Source: Tretioscincus oriximinensis (lineage: Eukaryota; Chordata; Lepidosauria; Squamata; Gymnophthalmidae). From it: a DNA stretch of 64,000 nt. Shown in pieces: positions 44,169-54,580 of this stretch; within the stretch, counting starts at the first letter, position 1; each line of letters opens with the position of its first letter. Both the position numbers and the translations under genes were made by a program. Where the stretch lies: contig JAJVDF010000781.1 of the NCBI GenBank assembly GCA_022410635.1, forward strand, positions 57,089 through 121,088, written 5' to 3'. The notes beneath the pieces were generated by a model. It was given only the letters and a program-made list of their open reading frames with translations. It made no database searches and was not told the DNA's origin.

Positions 44169-45275
44169 GTTTTTCTAGTGGCAGAATGGTTCTCAGTTAC
44201 ATTTCTGTCTGCTTTTCAGTGCTGTTTTTATGATTTAAGAACTGTCTAAGACCTTCACAGATTTAAGAACGACTGGTTAATCTTGGGGTACTCACCATGG
44301 AATCAGATATCACTGTCAGTCTTGATTTTGAGGAAGTGACAAATACATTTGCAAATGCAAAAGTGAGAAAAAAGGCTTTTTTCTAAACCTTTGAGGGACT
44401 GAATAGCACTTTACTGTTTACAGTTTACCATATTTTTTCATTCAGAATATTATATACATTTTTGACTTTCACATTTATGTGTTTTGTATTCATTGGGTTG
44501 GGAGCTGCATTAGAATCTTATACATTTGATCAGGAATCACACAGGAAATATACTGAGACTGGAAGTAAAATCATTTGTGTTTTCACTTCTGGAAATGGTG
44601 TCACTTCTGGAATCTGCTTCCGGGAATGTCACCCAGAGTGACATCACTTCCTGTCCCCACCCTGAAAGTGACGTTACATCCAGGGCAGGGCAGGAAGTGA
44701 CATCACTCCCTGTCCCCGTCCCCGTCAGGTACAAAAAGGTTGGATCACAGTGGTTTAGAGAATCCTTCTCTGAGTTGGGGATTGGACCAGACGACTCTGG
44801 AGATATTCCCAACTTTATGATTCCATTAATTTCTTCTTGCTAATGGTGTCCATAACTGTATGGTGAAGGGTAGTTTACAGGATTTGCTATCTGTTCTGGT
44901 ACAAGTCCAGATGCATTTGTATATAGACATGTTTCAGTGGAGCGTGGACATGATAAAAATCTCATGTAATAAGAGTTGTGAGATCACACTGCCGCACACT
45001 TAATATGGTTCTTACATTATCCAACACACTAAATGCAGAAACTGCCTGCTGCATCTGCTCCAGAAATGTAAATCCAAAATTACTAATATGGAACTAGCAA
45101 GGTACAAGCAAGAAAAGGTAACAGAACACTACCAGCGTTACATCCAGATGAAATCTATAATCCATATGCAAGTCAAATCTGTGTTTCTTTTGCCACACCA
45201 GACTATTATATAAANTGACAAATTTCAGGTTCAGAGCCAGTTTACTGGATTTTTGGTTTACTTGGAAAAACAACT

Positions 45276-45519
45276 GTTAAGAACATAAGAACATAAGAAG
45301 AGCCATACTGGATCAGGCCACAGCCCATCAAGTCCAGCATTCTGTGTCACACAGAGGCCCACCAGATGCACCTGGGCAGTCCGAACAGAGGAAAGCAAAA
45401 TATGCACCTGTTCATGACTCCCTGCAAATGGTATTTCAGGAGTCCTGCCTGTTGCTCCATCCCAGAGGCAACATCCAGACATCCATCCTAGTATCCATTT
45501 ATACCTTTGGTGTTGAACC
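45276..45519 (-). mobile_element. CR1 3' end, nearly identical to 39180-39407 but inverted
   Basis: TTAAGAACATAAGAACATAA starts the copy. Over about 230 bp it differs from the reverse complement of the copy at 39407 at only two or so positions seen by eye. Confidence 0.92.
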
Positions 45520-45981
45520 ACAATAGAGGATAAAGGCTGTGATGTGTAGATAGACGAGCAAAAAACTGCTATGAAATATGAATTTCCTATTGACATCAAA
45601 TTGTCCAATAGAATTCGGGAGAAGGAGCTATTGTACATTAACAGCCAGCAACCAAAATGATTGATTGGAGGGTGTGTCATTTGCACAGATAATCTCACTC
45701 GTCAAGAGCTAACAGAAGGTCAAAACTTAGAAAATACTGTAAAGGTATGAATAAAGTGAATTAAAGCCAGTAAACTGATAAATCAGAGTATCAGTAAATT
45801 CCCGAAGAAGCAAATTCCAGATGCAGCCTTTGCTCCTCACTCTGTCTATTGCTCAGAAACACATGGCAGTCTGGGTTCCATTGCCTTACAGTTTCTCTCA
45901 GAGCTCACTATTCCACACATGAGACATGCACAGATGCCTAAAAAATATTATTGGTAGCGCAGATTAATCAACTGTACATGT
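45520..45981. other. Unassigned interval
   Basis: No gene or repeat recognised. Confidence 0.4.
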
Positions 45982-46402
45982 GTAATAATCAGGGCTTTTT
46001 TTGTGATGGAACGCACCGGAACACAATTCCGGCACCTTTTATTTAGGGGGGGGGGGGGGGGGGAATGCCGGTACTGCTGCGTTAGCCGCCGGCGGGGGGG
46101 GGGGGGGGTTTTTTTTTTTAGGCAGCACCTTTTTTTTAGGGGGGCGGGGGGGGGGGGCGGGGGGGGGCCCCGCCCCCCTTGCTGGGGGCCCCCCCCGCCG
46201 GCGGCCAACACCCCAGAACGAGCGCATGTTTTTTTGGGAGGCGGAGTGGCGGGGGCGGGGGGGGGGCGCGGGAAAACGCGGCGGCGGCCGCCCCCGCTCC
46301 CCCCCGCCCCCCCGCCTAAATAAAAGGTGCCGGTACTGCTGCGTTGGCCGCCGGTGTTAGTTCCGGCACCTTTTGTTCTGGAAAAAAAGCACTGGTAATA
46401 AT
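45982..46402. mobile_element. hAT-type MITE, copy 2, with perfect 8-bp TSD
   Basis: The element spans 45990-46394 (405 bp), flanked by GTAATAAT (45982-45989 and 46395-46402). Left end CAGGGCTTTTTTTGTG, right end AAAAAAAGCACTG. It has the same internal modules as 6853-7149: TTCCGGCACCTTTTATTTAG near 46028 and its inverse near 46315, plus a centre of long G and C runs that could form G-quadruplexes. No transposase. Confidence 0.92.
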
Positions 46403-47451
46403 GCTGCTAAATCTAGGGAAGATAAAGGTGCCAATAGGAGTGGGTGCAAGAGGCATGCATGTTTGGCATACTTGCCTCGCATCTGCTCCATATCTGCCTG
46501 CTGCTGAACAATGCTACCAACAATTACCAGTTTCACAAAGTGCAAGTGAATCCATTCAAATCTTGACGAAAGCAGCCTGACCCACCTATGTTTGGCAGAC
46601 AGGCTGGTGGGCAAAGGACAATGTGACGTAGCAGAACAGCATTCAGTTCTGCAGCAGATCAGAGGAAGCACATCAGCTTAATTCACTTTTATTTAAATGG
46701 ATTACGGAAGGTAAGTGCAGCCAGGGCAGTAATCTGCATAGGCAACCCACACAACTCAGATGTCAGCATCCCTTACAAGCCTTATAATAGAACGCCCAAT
46801 GGAAGGATGGTGATTTCTCTCTCTCCAGAAAATTCAACCATATAATGTAATCTAATATGAAAAACAAATGGTAACCACAGGCAAAAATATTTTCAGAATT
46901 CACCACTGTTGCTCAAAGTAACTGGCATGTGTGTGCAGATAACATTCCCTCCTGGGCGATGGGTGCGCAGCTTCTGCATGTGGTGCCTCTTTCCTAGGGG
47001 TGTTTTGCTATATCCTGTCCAGTTCGGTTTGCAATATTGTGTGTGATGGGTTCTTCTCTCTTGGGGGACTCTGGGCTCAAATATATTCTACTGTCAGGGA
47101 GCGTTTTCTAATATTCATCCTGCATTTGTTTTTGCTCAATTTCATCCCATTAGTCCTACTGACAGCCCCTGGGACCAACAGGCAGTTGACTTCCCCTGTT
47201 ATCATGTGTCCAACAAAGTGTGGGTGTATTTATTTATGGAAATAGTGTGCCTAAGCTTGATGCAGGGGGCATTTAAAATAGATATTCATTATCTACAGTG
47301 GGCACCTCAACTGAAATGCTGGCAGTTTCTCGGTTGAAGAAAATTCAGACAATACCAGGCAGAAAAATTAGGTTATGCAGATGTCTTGTCACTCTCTGTG
47401 AGCTTAAAGTCAAATTCACACTTGGACTGAGAGATCGTCCAAGTTATTAGC
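46403..47451. other. Unassigned interval
   Basis: No gene or repeat recognised. Confidence 0.4.
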
Positions 47452-47770
47452 AAGACCAGAGCACTCGCACTGCCAATCACTTTACTATTCCACAATCACT
47501 TCGAAAACATTCTTAACTTTACCTTGCATGGATTTTGTTTAACTTGTCCACAATCATTGATATACTGTGTAAACATCTTCTCCAAGAATCGTGATTCTGC
47601 CCATCTTTCCGTGTTTTACATGTCACATCACATGTTTTTACCCTGTCAAACTGAAGTAGGGCACCTAGGCATGTGGAACACAGAAAAGCTAGATATAGCT
47701 CCTGGATTAGGCGAATGGGGATGGGTTCCCAGAGACCGTTCTCTGAAGGTAAATGCAAAAAAACTCATAT
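47452..47770. repeat. Unclassified dispersed repeat, copy B
   Basis: Ordered blocks shared with 6100-6490: GAGCACTCGCACTGCCAATC, CTTTACCTTGCATGGA, TAGGCATGTGGAACACAGAA, CCCAGAGACCGTTCTCTGAA and AAAAAAACTCA at the end. The 5' third is also like 52085-52170. Confidence 0.5.
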
Positions 47771-48422
47771 GTTTATCCAACCATTTCCTAGAGAACACAT
47801 TATTTGGTTCTTCCTGAGCATTTTCTGGGCATTTTCTTCATAGGGCAGTATTTGTATTCATGTGATAGTTATAGCACAATTAAATTCTTCATCCATTCCA
47901 CAACAGAACTGTGGTTTTGTTTGTAGCAACAAAAAACTCTTGCACATTTGATCTTAGCCCAAAGATGGAAACAGTAACAAAAAGTTCCAGATACTCTCCT
48001 CTCATCGAGCTACCTACCTTTGAATCATTACAAATTTGCTTGTTGCAATTAGGCTCCGTTTCCCTACAGAGATGGGTATTATCCACCCAATACAAGTTGA
48101 TTAAATGTGAATCCCCGTCTGGTTCTGCTCAATGTCACTCCAAGAGTGAGTAAGTTCTTAGCACCTGGAAATGGCTGCTATTCTCACTGCCACCTGTACT
48201 GAGCAAACTGATTTTTTCTTGTATCTAGCCATGTACTGTTAGGCCACCAAATCTCTTATTTGACCATGGGGAAAATGAGGGCAGATTCCTTTATATGCTG
48301 TTTGCTAGCACATGGCTATGTATCTATTAGAAACATTTTTTATTACTTCCATTTGACTCTCAAGGCTAACGTGACCCCAGGAAAGAGAAGTTCTATATTA
48401 GGGTTTTTGATTATTAGAGAAC
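47771..48422. other. Unassigned interval
   Basis: No gene or repeat recognised. Confidence 0.4.
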
Positions 48423-48570
48423 TAAAAGTAGTAGCCATGTCAATCTGGATCAGAATTCCTAGCAAGGATATCTCATAGCACCTTAAAAGCTAACAGGAAA
48501 AAGGTTTAGCATGAGTTTTCATAGATTAAAGGTTTAACATGAGCTTTCATCCAGTTGAGATTCTTTATTC
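48423..48570 (+). repeat. Dispersed squamate/vertebrate repeat
   Basis: GTAGTAGCCATGTCAATCTG, AGCAAGGATATCTCATAGCA, CCTTAAAAGCTAACAGG, AGCATGAGTTTTCATAGATT. This order (GTAGCCATG..., CACCTTAAAGACTAACA-type, GCTTTCATAGATTA-type) is a widely dispersed repeat. Its class is not certain to me. Confidence 0.5.
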
Positions 48571-49204
48571 TATAAGATTCTGTATTCTATAAGGAATTTT
48601 CCTCACCTAATTGCAGGGAGAATCCAGTTGTGATAGCATTAGAAAGCTCTGTTGTCCCACTTTTTCTTCCTAATAATTCTGAGCAGCTTCTGTAGCATGA
48701 TGTCCTGTCTTTGAACCATGATGATGCCAAGTGTTCATTGCTGTAAGGTCTCCCTTCCTGTCTCATGTTTCTTTGTCTGCTTTACTGTGAGACCAGGCAT
48801 GGAAAAGCTGTTTTTTTTCTTGCTGATTGTGAACATGAAAAAAACACTGTTTAAAACCACTAACAGACAAAGGGACTGAGCAGCCAATGTTGGAAGAGAA
48901 ACAAAATAGCCAATTGCAAGCAAAGAATTACCCAAGGCTTCATGGGAAAGATAGAAAAAATCATGAAATAAAGTTCTTTTGTGTGGTGTGGAGTAATGAT
49001 AAATTATTTGTAGTATGAAATTTAAAAATCTCACTTCAAAAGCCAGTAGTCTGGATGTCCCTAAAGTTATTTTGTCAGATGCATCTTTCATTGCATTTGA
49101 AGAAGTAGATTGACGCAGCATCCAGATGTCACTTATTTACATTCCTACTAGTGGAACTAAGCACACTGCCTTAGGGTTACGATGGGCTTTAGTGTTCTCC
49201 TTCT
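48571..49204. other. Unassigned interval
   Basis: TTTGTCAGATGCATCTTTCA near 49073 may be the end of a decayed copy of the previous repeat. A 128-codon frame at 48735-49121 (minus) has no domain. Confidence 0.4.
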
Positions 49205-50141
49205 TCTTCTTCTATTTTCTTGTTTATTTCTTATTTTATTTATTTTATTTTTTATTTATTTAAAAGATTTTTACCCCGCCCTTCCCCCCGAAGGTGTCCA
49301 GGGCGGCTTACAAAAATTAAAAAAAATTGGGTCGCCATGACCTTCACAAGATTAAAATCATAAACACAACTGTCTAAAATGTCGTCCTCTGGTGGGGGAG
49401 CTAACATGAAAAGGCCCGGGTGAAGAGACAGGTCTTTACCAGGCGCCTAAAAGATAGTAAAGACGGCGCCTGGCGTGCTTCCGGGGGGAGGCCGTTCCAT
49501 AATATCGGGGCCACTACCGAGAAGGCTCTTCCCCGCGCCCCCACCCCCCTTATCTTAGAGCAGGAGGGGACAACTAAAAGGCCCTCTCCTTCTGATCGCA
49601 GAGACCGGGCAGGACTATATGGGAAAAGGCGTTCCCTCAAGTATTCAGGACCCAAACCGTTTAGGGCTTTATACGTCANTATAAGCACCTTGAATTGGGC
49701 TCGGTAGCGAATAGGTAGCCAGTGCAGTTCTTTGAGGACCGGCGTGATGGACGTCCGGCCAGACACACCCGATANAAGACGGGCTGCTGCATTCTGCACT
49801 AGCTCCAGCCTCCGAACCGTCTTCAAGGGAAGCCCCACGTAGAGTGCATTGCAGTAGTCTAATCTGGAGGTTACCAGAGCATGAAGAACCATGGCCAAGG
49901 ACCCCCTGTCCAGGAACGGCCGCAACTGGCGGACCAATCGTAAATAGGAAAAGGCCGTTCTAGCTGTCGCTGCCACCTGAACTTCAAGTGACAGTGACGA
50001 GTCTAGAAGGACCCCCAGATCACGCACCTGTTCCTTCTGGAGCAAACCTGCTCCATCAAGAACCGGGTGTCTATCAAGTTTCTGGACACGGGATCCCTTT
50101 ACCAATAGCACTTCCGTCTTGTCAGGGTTCAACCTCAATTT
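49205..50141 (-). mobile_element. L2-clade LINE, RT C-terminal region and 3' tail
   Basis: The minus-strand frame 49401-50138 (245 codons, two Ns) encodes the end of a CR1-superfamily (L2-like) reverse transcriptase. It starts MRLNPDKTEVLLV, then LVTSRLDYCNALYVGLP, LELVQNAAARL, TPVLKELHWLPIRYRAQFKV, TYKALNGLGPEYL and LWNGLPPEAR. The 3' UTR on the minus strand has TTGTAAGCCGCCCTGGAC, GGGCGGGGTAAAAATC and ends in a (TAAA)n-type tail (plus-strand TTTATT repeats at 49210-49265). It is 5'-truncated where it meets the CT-rich tract. Confidence 0.92.
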
Positions 50142-50320
50142 TCTCCTTCTTCTTCCTCCACCTCCCTCCTCCTCTTCAACCCTCCCACCTTTGCCCCTCC
50201 CAGTATCCCCCTTTCCCTCTTCCTTCTCCTCCTATACCCTCCCCCACCTCCCTCCTTCCCTCTCCNCCNCTTCCTCATCTCCCCCCTCCCCCTCTTATCC
50301 TCTCCCCTGCCTTACCTGTT
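50142..50320. repeat. Polypyrimidine tract (CT-rich low complexity)
   Basis: Almost pure C and T on the plus strand, with two Ns. It forms the left half of a mirrored arrangement with the purine-rich tract at 50455-50770. ORFs here are compositional. Confidence 0.85.
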
Positions 50321-50344
50321 GCAGGCCCAGGAATTCCACAGGCT

Positions 50345-50440
50345 CTCCATGAACTGAAGAGCATTCGAGTTGGCCGGGCAAACTAGAAAGCCATTCTGCC
50401 TGGGCAACTTGTGTGCTCTTCAGTCCATTGCTGGACTCTG
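50345..50440. repeat. Imperfect inverted repeat between the pyrimidine and purine tracts
   Basis: ATGAACTGAAGAGCATTCGA (about 50349) pairs with the segment TGTGCTCTTCAGTCCAT (about 50411-50427). About 32-bp arms with several mismatches. Confidence 0.65.
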
Positions 50441-50454
50441 TGCGAATCAGAGGG

Positions 50455-50770
50455 GCAGAAGATGTCTTCTGCAGGAGTAGGGGGGCAGTGGGGCAAGGGA
50501 AGGAGGCCTAGGGTGGGGCGGGAGTGGAGTAGGGCTAGGGGTAGCAGTGGGGGAAGGGGGATGAGGGGCAACAGAGGAGGAGGGGGCTTTGGACTTGAAG
50601 CAGCTGCCAGGACTCCAGAGCAGCTGCTTTAGGGTTTTCCCTTCCTCTTCTTAGATGACAAGAAGGGGAAGGGAGAAGGGAGTAGCACTGGAGGTGGAAG
50701 TGGGAGAATGGGAGGGGGTAGAAGCGGGTGGGGAGAAAGGAGACAGAGGGTGGGGGGGAACAGAAGGAAT
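50455..50770. repeat. Polypurine (GA-rich) tract
   Basis: GGGGCAG, GGGAAGGAGG, GGGAATGGGAGG-type purine stretches with short interruptions. Translation of it gives Gly/Arg-rich artefact ORFs. Confidence 0.75.
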
Positions 50771-52079
50771 GACGGGAGTAGGCCCGATCCCCGGGCTTCA
50801 TCACTGGGAACACCTGAAAGTTTTTGGATGTCTCCCAGTAATGGAGGCCGCAGACTGTGGCCTAATTCCAGGTTCCAGTGGGGACTCGAGGTCTAACAGC
50901 ACCGCCCTCGCGTGAACCCTTCTGCTGCAACTGTCCACACAGGGGTTGACCGTACACAAAATGACAACACGGTCTGATTTGTACTTTATAGTATAGGATG
51001 TATTTAGAATAAAGCAATCTTGATAGAGGTTTAATCAGGAATATCCAGGTATAGTAGAATAAGTAGGGATGTCTAGATGCAGCCTTAGTCTAGGAAAGCT
51101 CATACTGGCAGTTTTTTCCTTTTAGTTTCTAGGATATGAGATCTCATGTATGAAGTATGCATTAGGCATTGTGTATTTTTTAGAATGTGAGTTTGAATGT
51201 AGGTATTTACATAAGGTTGCCTATTGAGAGCCACTCTGAATGTCTGTTTAGGCTTAAGGGTGGCATATAATTGAACCAAATAAATAAATGAATCTAAAAG
51301 TGTGTATTGGAAAATTAAGAACCACCAAGGCCAAGGCTATTAAAAACACAACTGTCAGTACTAAGTTGAGAAATAAGTATTATTCAATATAGATTGCAAT
51401 GCATATTACTGCAAAAATTGCTAACCTTGCAATGTTACAGCCCTGAAGTAACAAAATGTCATCTGTCAGGACACAATGTGGCACCAGCTGTCAATAATAA
51501 CTAGATGACGAGCTTCTGGTTTGTCATCTTTCAGACAGAATTTCTGTTTCTGATTTTATTGTTCTTGATTATATTTCTGCCTGCTTTTCTGTGCTGTTTT
51601 TCATGATGCCAAGTGCTTTTTATAAAAGCTTGGAACCCAGCAGCTTCACAAAGGTGGCAGTAGTAGCAGTAATGTCCCAAATGTGTGCAGGGTGAAACAG
51701 AGCTGTGGTTGTGCTGGTGCCAGGGCCTGCTGAGAAGTATAGTCCAAGCAGCAGACAGCCTTTTCTGGTCAGCTTGCATGTGGCCCTTCCCTGCAGACTA
51801 CAAATCCCAGCCTCCAGTGCAGCTAGCCCTAGGTGCCTCTACAGCCAATCAGCACCCAGTCCCACTCACAGACACATATTTTCTGTTTATACCAAGGTGA
51901 CTGGGGGACCCATCTATAGCTAAGTTCCTGGGTAATGCTGAAAACTGGGCATGCTGCCATTACAGTAGTTACAGATAGGAGCCGATGTGATTCTGGGGCT
52001 AATTGTATTACAAAGGTAAAGGTAAAGGTCTTTGTACATGAACTGGGGAAGAGGTCAGCTTTTATTAGGAAGCTGCGCT
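50771..52079. other. Unassigned interval with MITE and LINE tail fragments
   Basis: 51005-51095 resembles the segment at 22905-23000 (AATATCCAGG, AGTAGAATAAGTAGG, GATGCAGCCTTAG). 51225-51290 (GAGAGCCACTCTGAATGTCT, then AAATAAATAAATG) is a LINE-type tail on the plus strand. GGTAAAGGTAAAGGTC near 52014-52030 resembles the start of a squamate SINE. No gene. Confidence 0.4.
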
Positions 52080-52330
52080 GCTGCTTCACTATTGTTCAGT
52101 CATTCCAAAGTAAGTTTTAAATTTACAAAAAAGGTACCTGGCATAGATTGCGTTCAAACAGTCCACAGTCATTTCCAAACTTTCCTGTATTCTAGATCTT
52201 ATTGTTCTACTCCTCCCCTCACCACGATTGGATGAAAAATCTCTCCCCCCTCATTTCAGGAGTGAGGGGAGAGCAACCAGGCATGTAGGACACACAACAT
52301 TTTGACTAAAGCATTCACACTTCCATCTCT
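52080..52330. repeat. Unclassified dispersed repeat, copy C (partial)
   Basis: TCAGTCATTCCAAAGTAAG, CAAACAGTCCACAGTCATTT, then AACCAGGCATGTAGGACACA and AAAGCATTCACACTTCC parallel copies A and B. Confidence 0.42.
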
Positions 52331-54189
52331 ATGATGCTGGGAATTCCTAGAATATCTTTTTCTTAGGAACTTAAAGATTCATGTCATAGCCATATTGAAT
52401 GTTCCTGTGATGGCATCCAAGAGATTTTCCTAATATGCAACAATGAATGTTTCTGCATTGAAGTCATTTTTCCTTATATACAGATTCACTGTACTTGTCT
52501 TTTTACAGGAACAAATCTATAATGTACAAGGTAAGATGGCGGTATAGAAGTTATCCGATTAAAAAATAGAGGGAAATAATAATCCAACAAGGCTTGCTCT
52601 TGACAAATCTGTTCTCGCTCCTGACAATCATGGCTTTGTTTCTGATTAGTTCCTCTATGATCTGCTTTGCAGTGTCATCGTGTCAATGGAAGACTAACTC
52701 TGTAGCTCCCCTGATCCTCTGTTCTGCTGTTTTGGAAGACAGAGATAACAATGGATCTACTCCAGGCTCTTCACCTGGAATTTCACCCGTTCTTCAGGAT
52801 ATATCAGAGACAATGCTGCAGACAGACATTTTGACAGTCAATCAGTGACTTCCTTCAGAATATTAGGAGGCAATTTATCATGATCAGGATACTTGAGGTT
52901 TAATTTCCTAAACACTTCTATTCGTGCATTCTGAAATCCAAAGATTTGATCTAAATGAAAAGATGTTCTTTAGCCCTTTCCACGCTGGTGCTTATTCTAG
53001 ATTACATGACAGAATAGGGACCTACCATCTGGTGTAGATGATAGTAGGTCTCAGTATTATGGGAATAAAAATTACATTATCAGTTAATAGCAATTATATA
53101 TATATTTAAATTATTATGTGAAAATGAACCACATGGGGTGAAAGCCTGGTCCAATGCTAGGTAATGCTGCATCCACAATACGGACTAGTTTTGAGGAGTT
53201 TGTAATATCCCCATAAGCAGGACATTGAAAAAAGAAAATTGTATTTTCCTGCACTTGATCCGACCCACCCACCCCAGACATATAGGATGCAGGCACAAAG
53301 GGGGTTCAGACCGCGATGATATTTACATGATCATAACTGTGCTCTGTGTGTGGGCAGAGTTTTTGAAGTGCACCCGAAAAAAAGTTCTTTGCCCCAGAAT
53401 ATTCTTTAATTGATATTTTGCAAAATTGCCATGTGTACAGCCAGGGAGGCCAAGAAGTCTTCCTGAGTGTACAGATCCTTAATGGAATTATCAGGATACT
53501 TCAAGATAATGCCAGCACAGCACAATGCAGAATCATTGGCTAAGCATGCTCAGTGTTTACTTCCTGGTTAATTGTCTTGTCAGTTCCACACTGATTTAAA
53601 GGTACAGTGTGATGGCTGCATTCTGCCGCCAAGGTTTTTCACTGCTTGGAATGTTATGAAACTGTTTAAATTTAGTCTATTCCCAGTCTTTTTAACGGGC
53701 TGAATTGTGACAGTATTGACCTGTTCTGTCAGTCGTCTTTCCATGGGTTTGCTTGATCTGACCTATAACCAGCAGTGTATGGTACTGGACAATTGCTGTG
53801 GTTGCATCTAAATTTTAATCTGGCTTCAACACACATTTAGAATGGAAGAACACATCAGCAAAATGAATAGCAGTTTTGTTTCCAAATTATCTTTGAATTA
53901 AAGAATGTGGAAAGAGAATACCTTACTATTCTACTAAGTTCCGTGACTCTAAAAGGGAATTGAAAGCTGTATTAAAACTTAGATGCGTGAATGTAATCAC
54001 AATGTGTCTTCTGCAGATCCTGCTTTAATCTCTTGAATTCCAGTCATATGATATTAGCACCAAGTGGCAAACTTGGAGAAAACCACTTCTGGCCAGAGGA
54101 TTACATTTGATCAAATTTTGAAACTGAGGAATAATGTTTCCTGGCATAGAAGTTTCATACCAGAGACAAACTGCAGCAAGTTTAAAGGA
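52331..54189. other. Unassigned, mostly unique DNA
   Basis: No gene or repeat recognised. 53530-53780 is balanced in composition and free of visible repeats; conservation could be tested. Confidence 0.35.
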
Positions 54190-54580
54190 GAGCTACCAAG
54201 GTGGTGAATGGTCTGCAAACCAAGTCCTATGCGGCCCGATTATAGGCTCCAGGAATGTTTAGGCTGCAAAAACAAAGACTGGTAAGACACTATAAATACC
54301 TGAAGGATTAGTCCCAATGCTCAGCTCTATTCTCTCTAGTACAAGAAAGGACTAGAACAATGGGATGAAACTTGAGGAGATACAGATTAGATGCTAGAAA
54401 GAACTTTCTAATTCTGAAGGCACTCAACCAGTGGAATAAGTTGCCATAGGAGGTGGTAATGCCTTCTTGGGAGTCTTCAGAGGCTGGATAGTCATCTGCC
54501 TAGGGTGGTTCAATACTGCATTGAACCGGAGGTTGGACCCTATGACTATGGAAGTCCTTCCAATTCGTTTCTAGGATGTT
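54190..54580 (+). mobile_element. Decayed CR1 LINE 3' end
   Basis: GAGCTACCAAGGTGGTGAAT, GGTCTGCAAACCAAGTCCTA, GTGGAATAAGTTGCCATAGG, GGTTCAATACTGCATTGAAC and GAGGTTGGACCC follow the CR1 order seen at 1-400, with many indels. Confidence 0.82.

Larger units (their letters stand above)
43026..44760. mobile_element. hAT-type transposon, non-autonomous, 1719 bp, perfect 8-bp TSD
   Basis: The element spans 43034-44752. The flanking duplications GTTTAGAG (43026-43033 and 44753-44760) are identical. The left end CAGCGTGGTCCAACC and right end GGTTGGATCACAGTG are inverted repeats (12 of 15). Contents: a GC-rich segment with repeated GGGGCTGCCTC phrases (43200-43345), a foldback with 51-bp arms, a direct duplication at 355-bp offset, and a doubled GAAGTGACATCACT/CTTCCTGTCCCC-type block near 44640-44720. 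No transposase domain was recognised; the 235-codon frame at 43012-43719 is low-complexity translation. Confidence 0.9.
42989..44828 (+). mobile_element. CR1 3' end split by a nested hAT element
   Basis: CR1 3' UTR sequence GTTTCTGGAATGGTTTAGAG ends at 43033 and resumes at 44753 with GTTTAGAGAATCC, TTGGGGATTGGACCAGACGA and CCCAACTTTATGATTCC. Read across the insertion it follows the order of the CR1 3' end at 318-415. Confidence 0.82.

Noticed and set aside
46003..46323. Gly/Pro-rich ORFs on both strands
   Set aside because: They are translations of G and C homopolymer runs in a hAT MITE.
49401..50138. 245-codon minus-strand ORF as a host gene
   Set aside because: It is the L2-clade reverse-transcriptase C-terminal region with the family's 3' tail.
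50119..50915. Pro- and Gly-rich ORFs near 50.1-50.9 kb
   Set aside because: They are translations of the pyrimidine and purine tracts.
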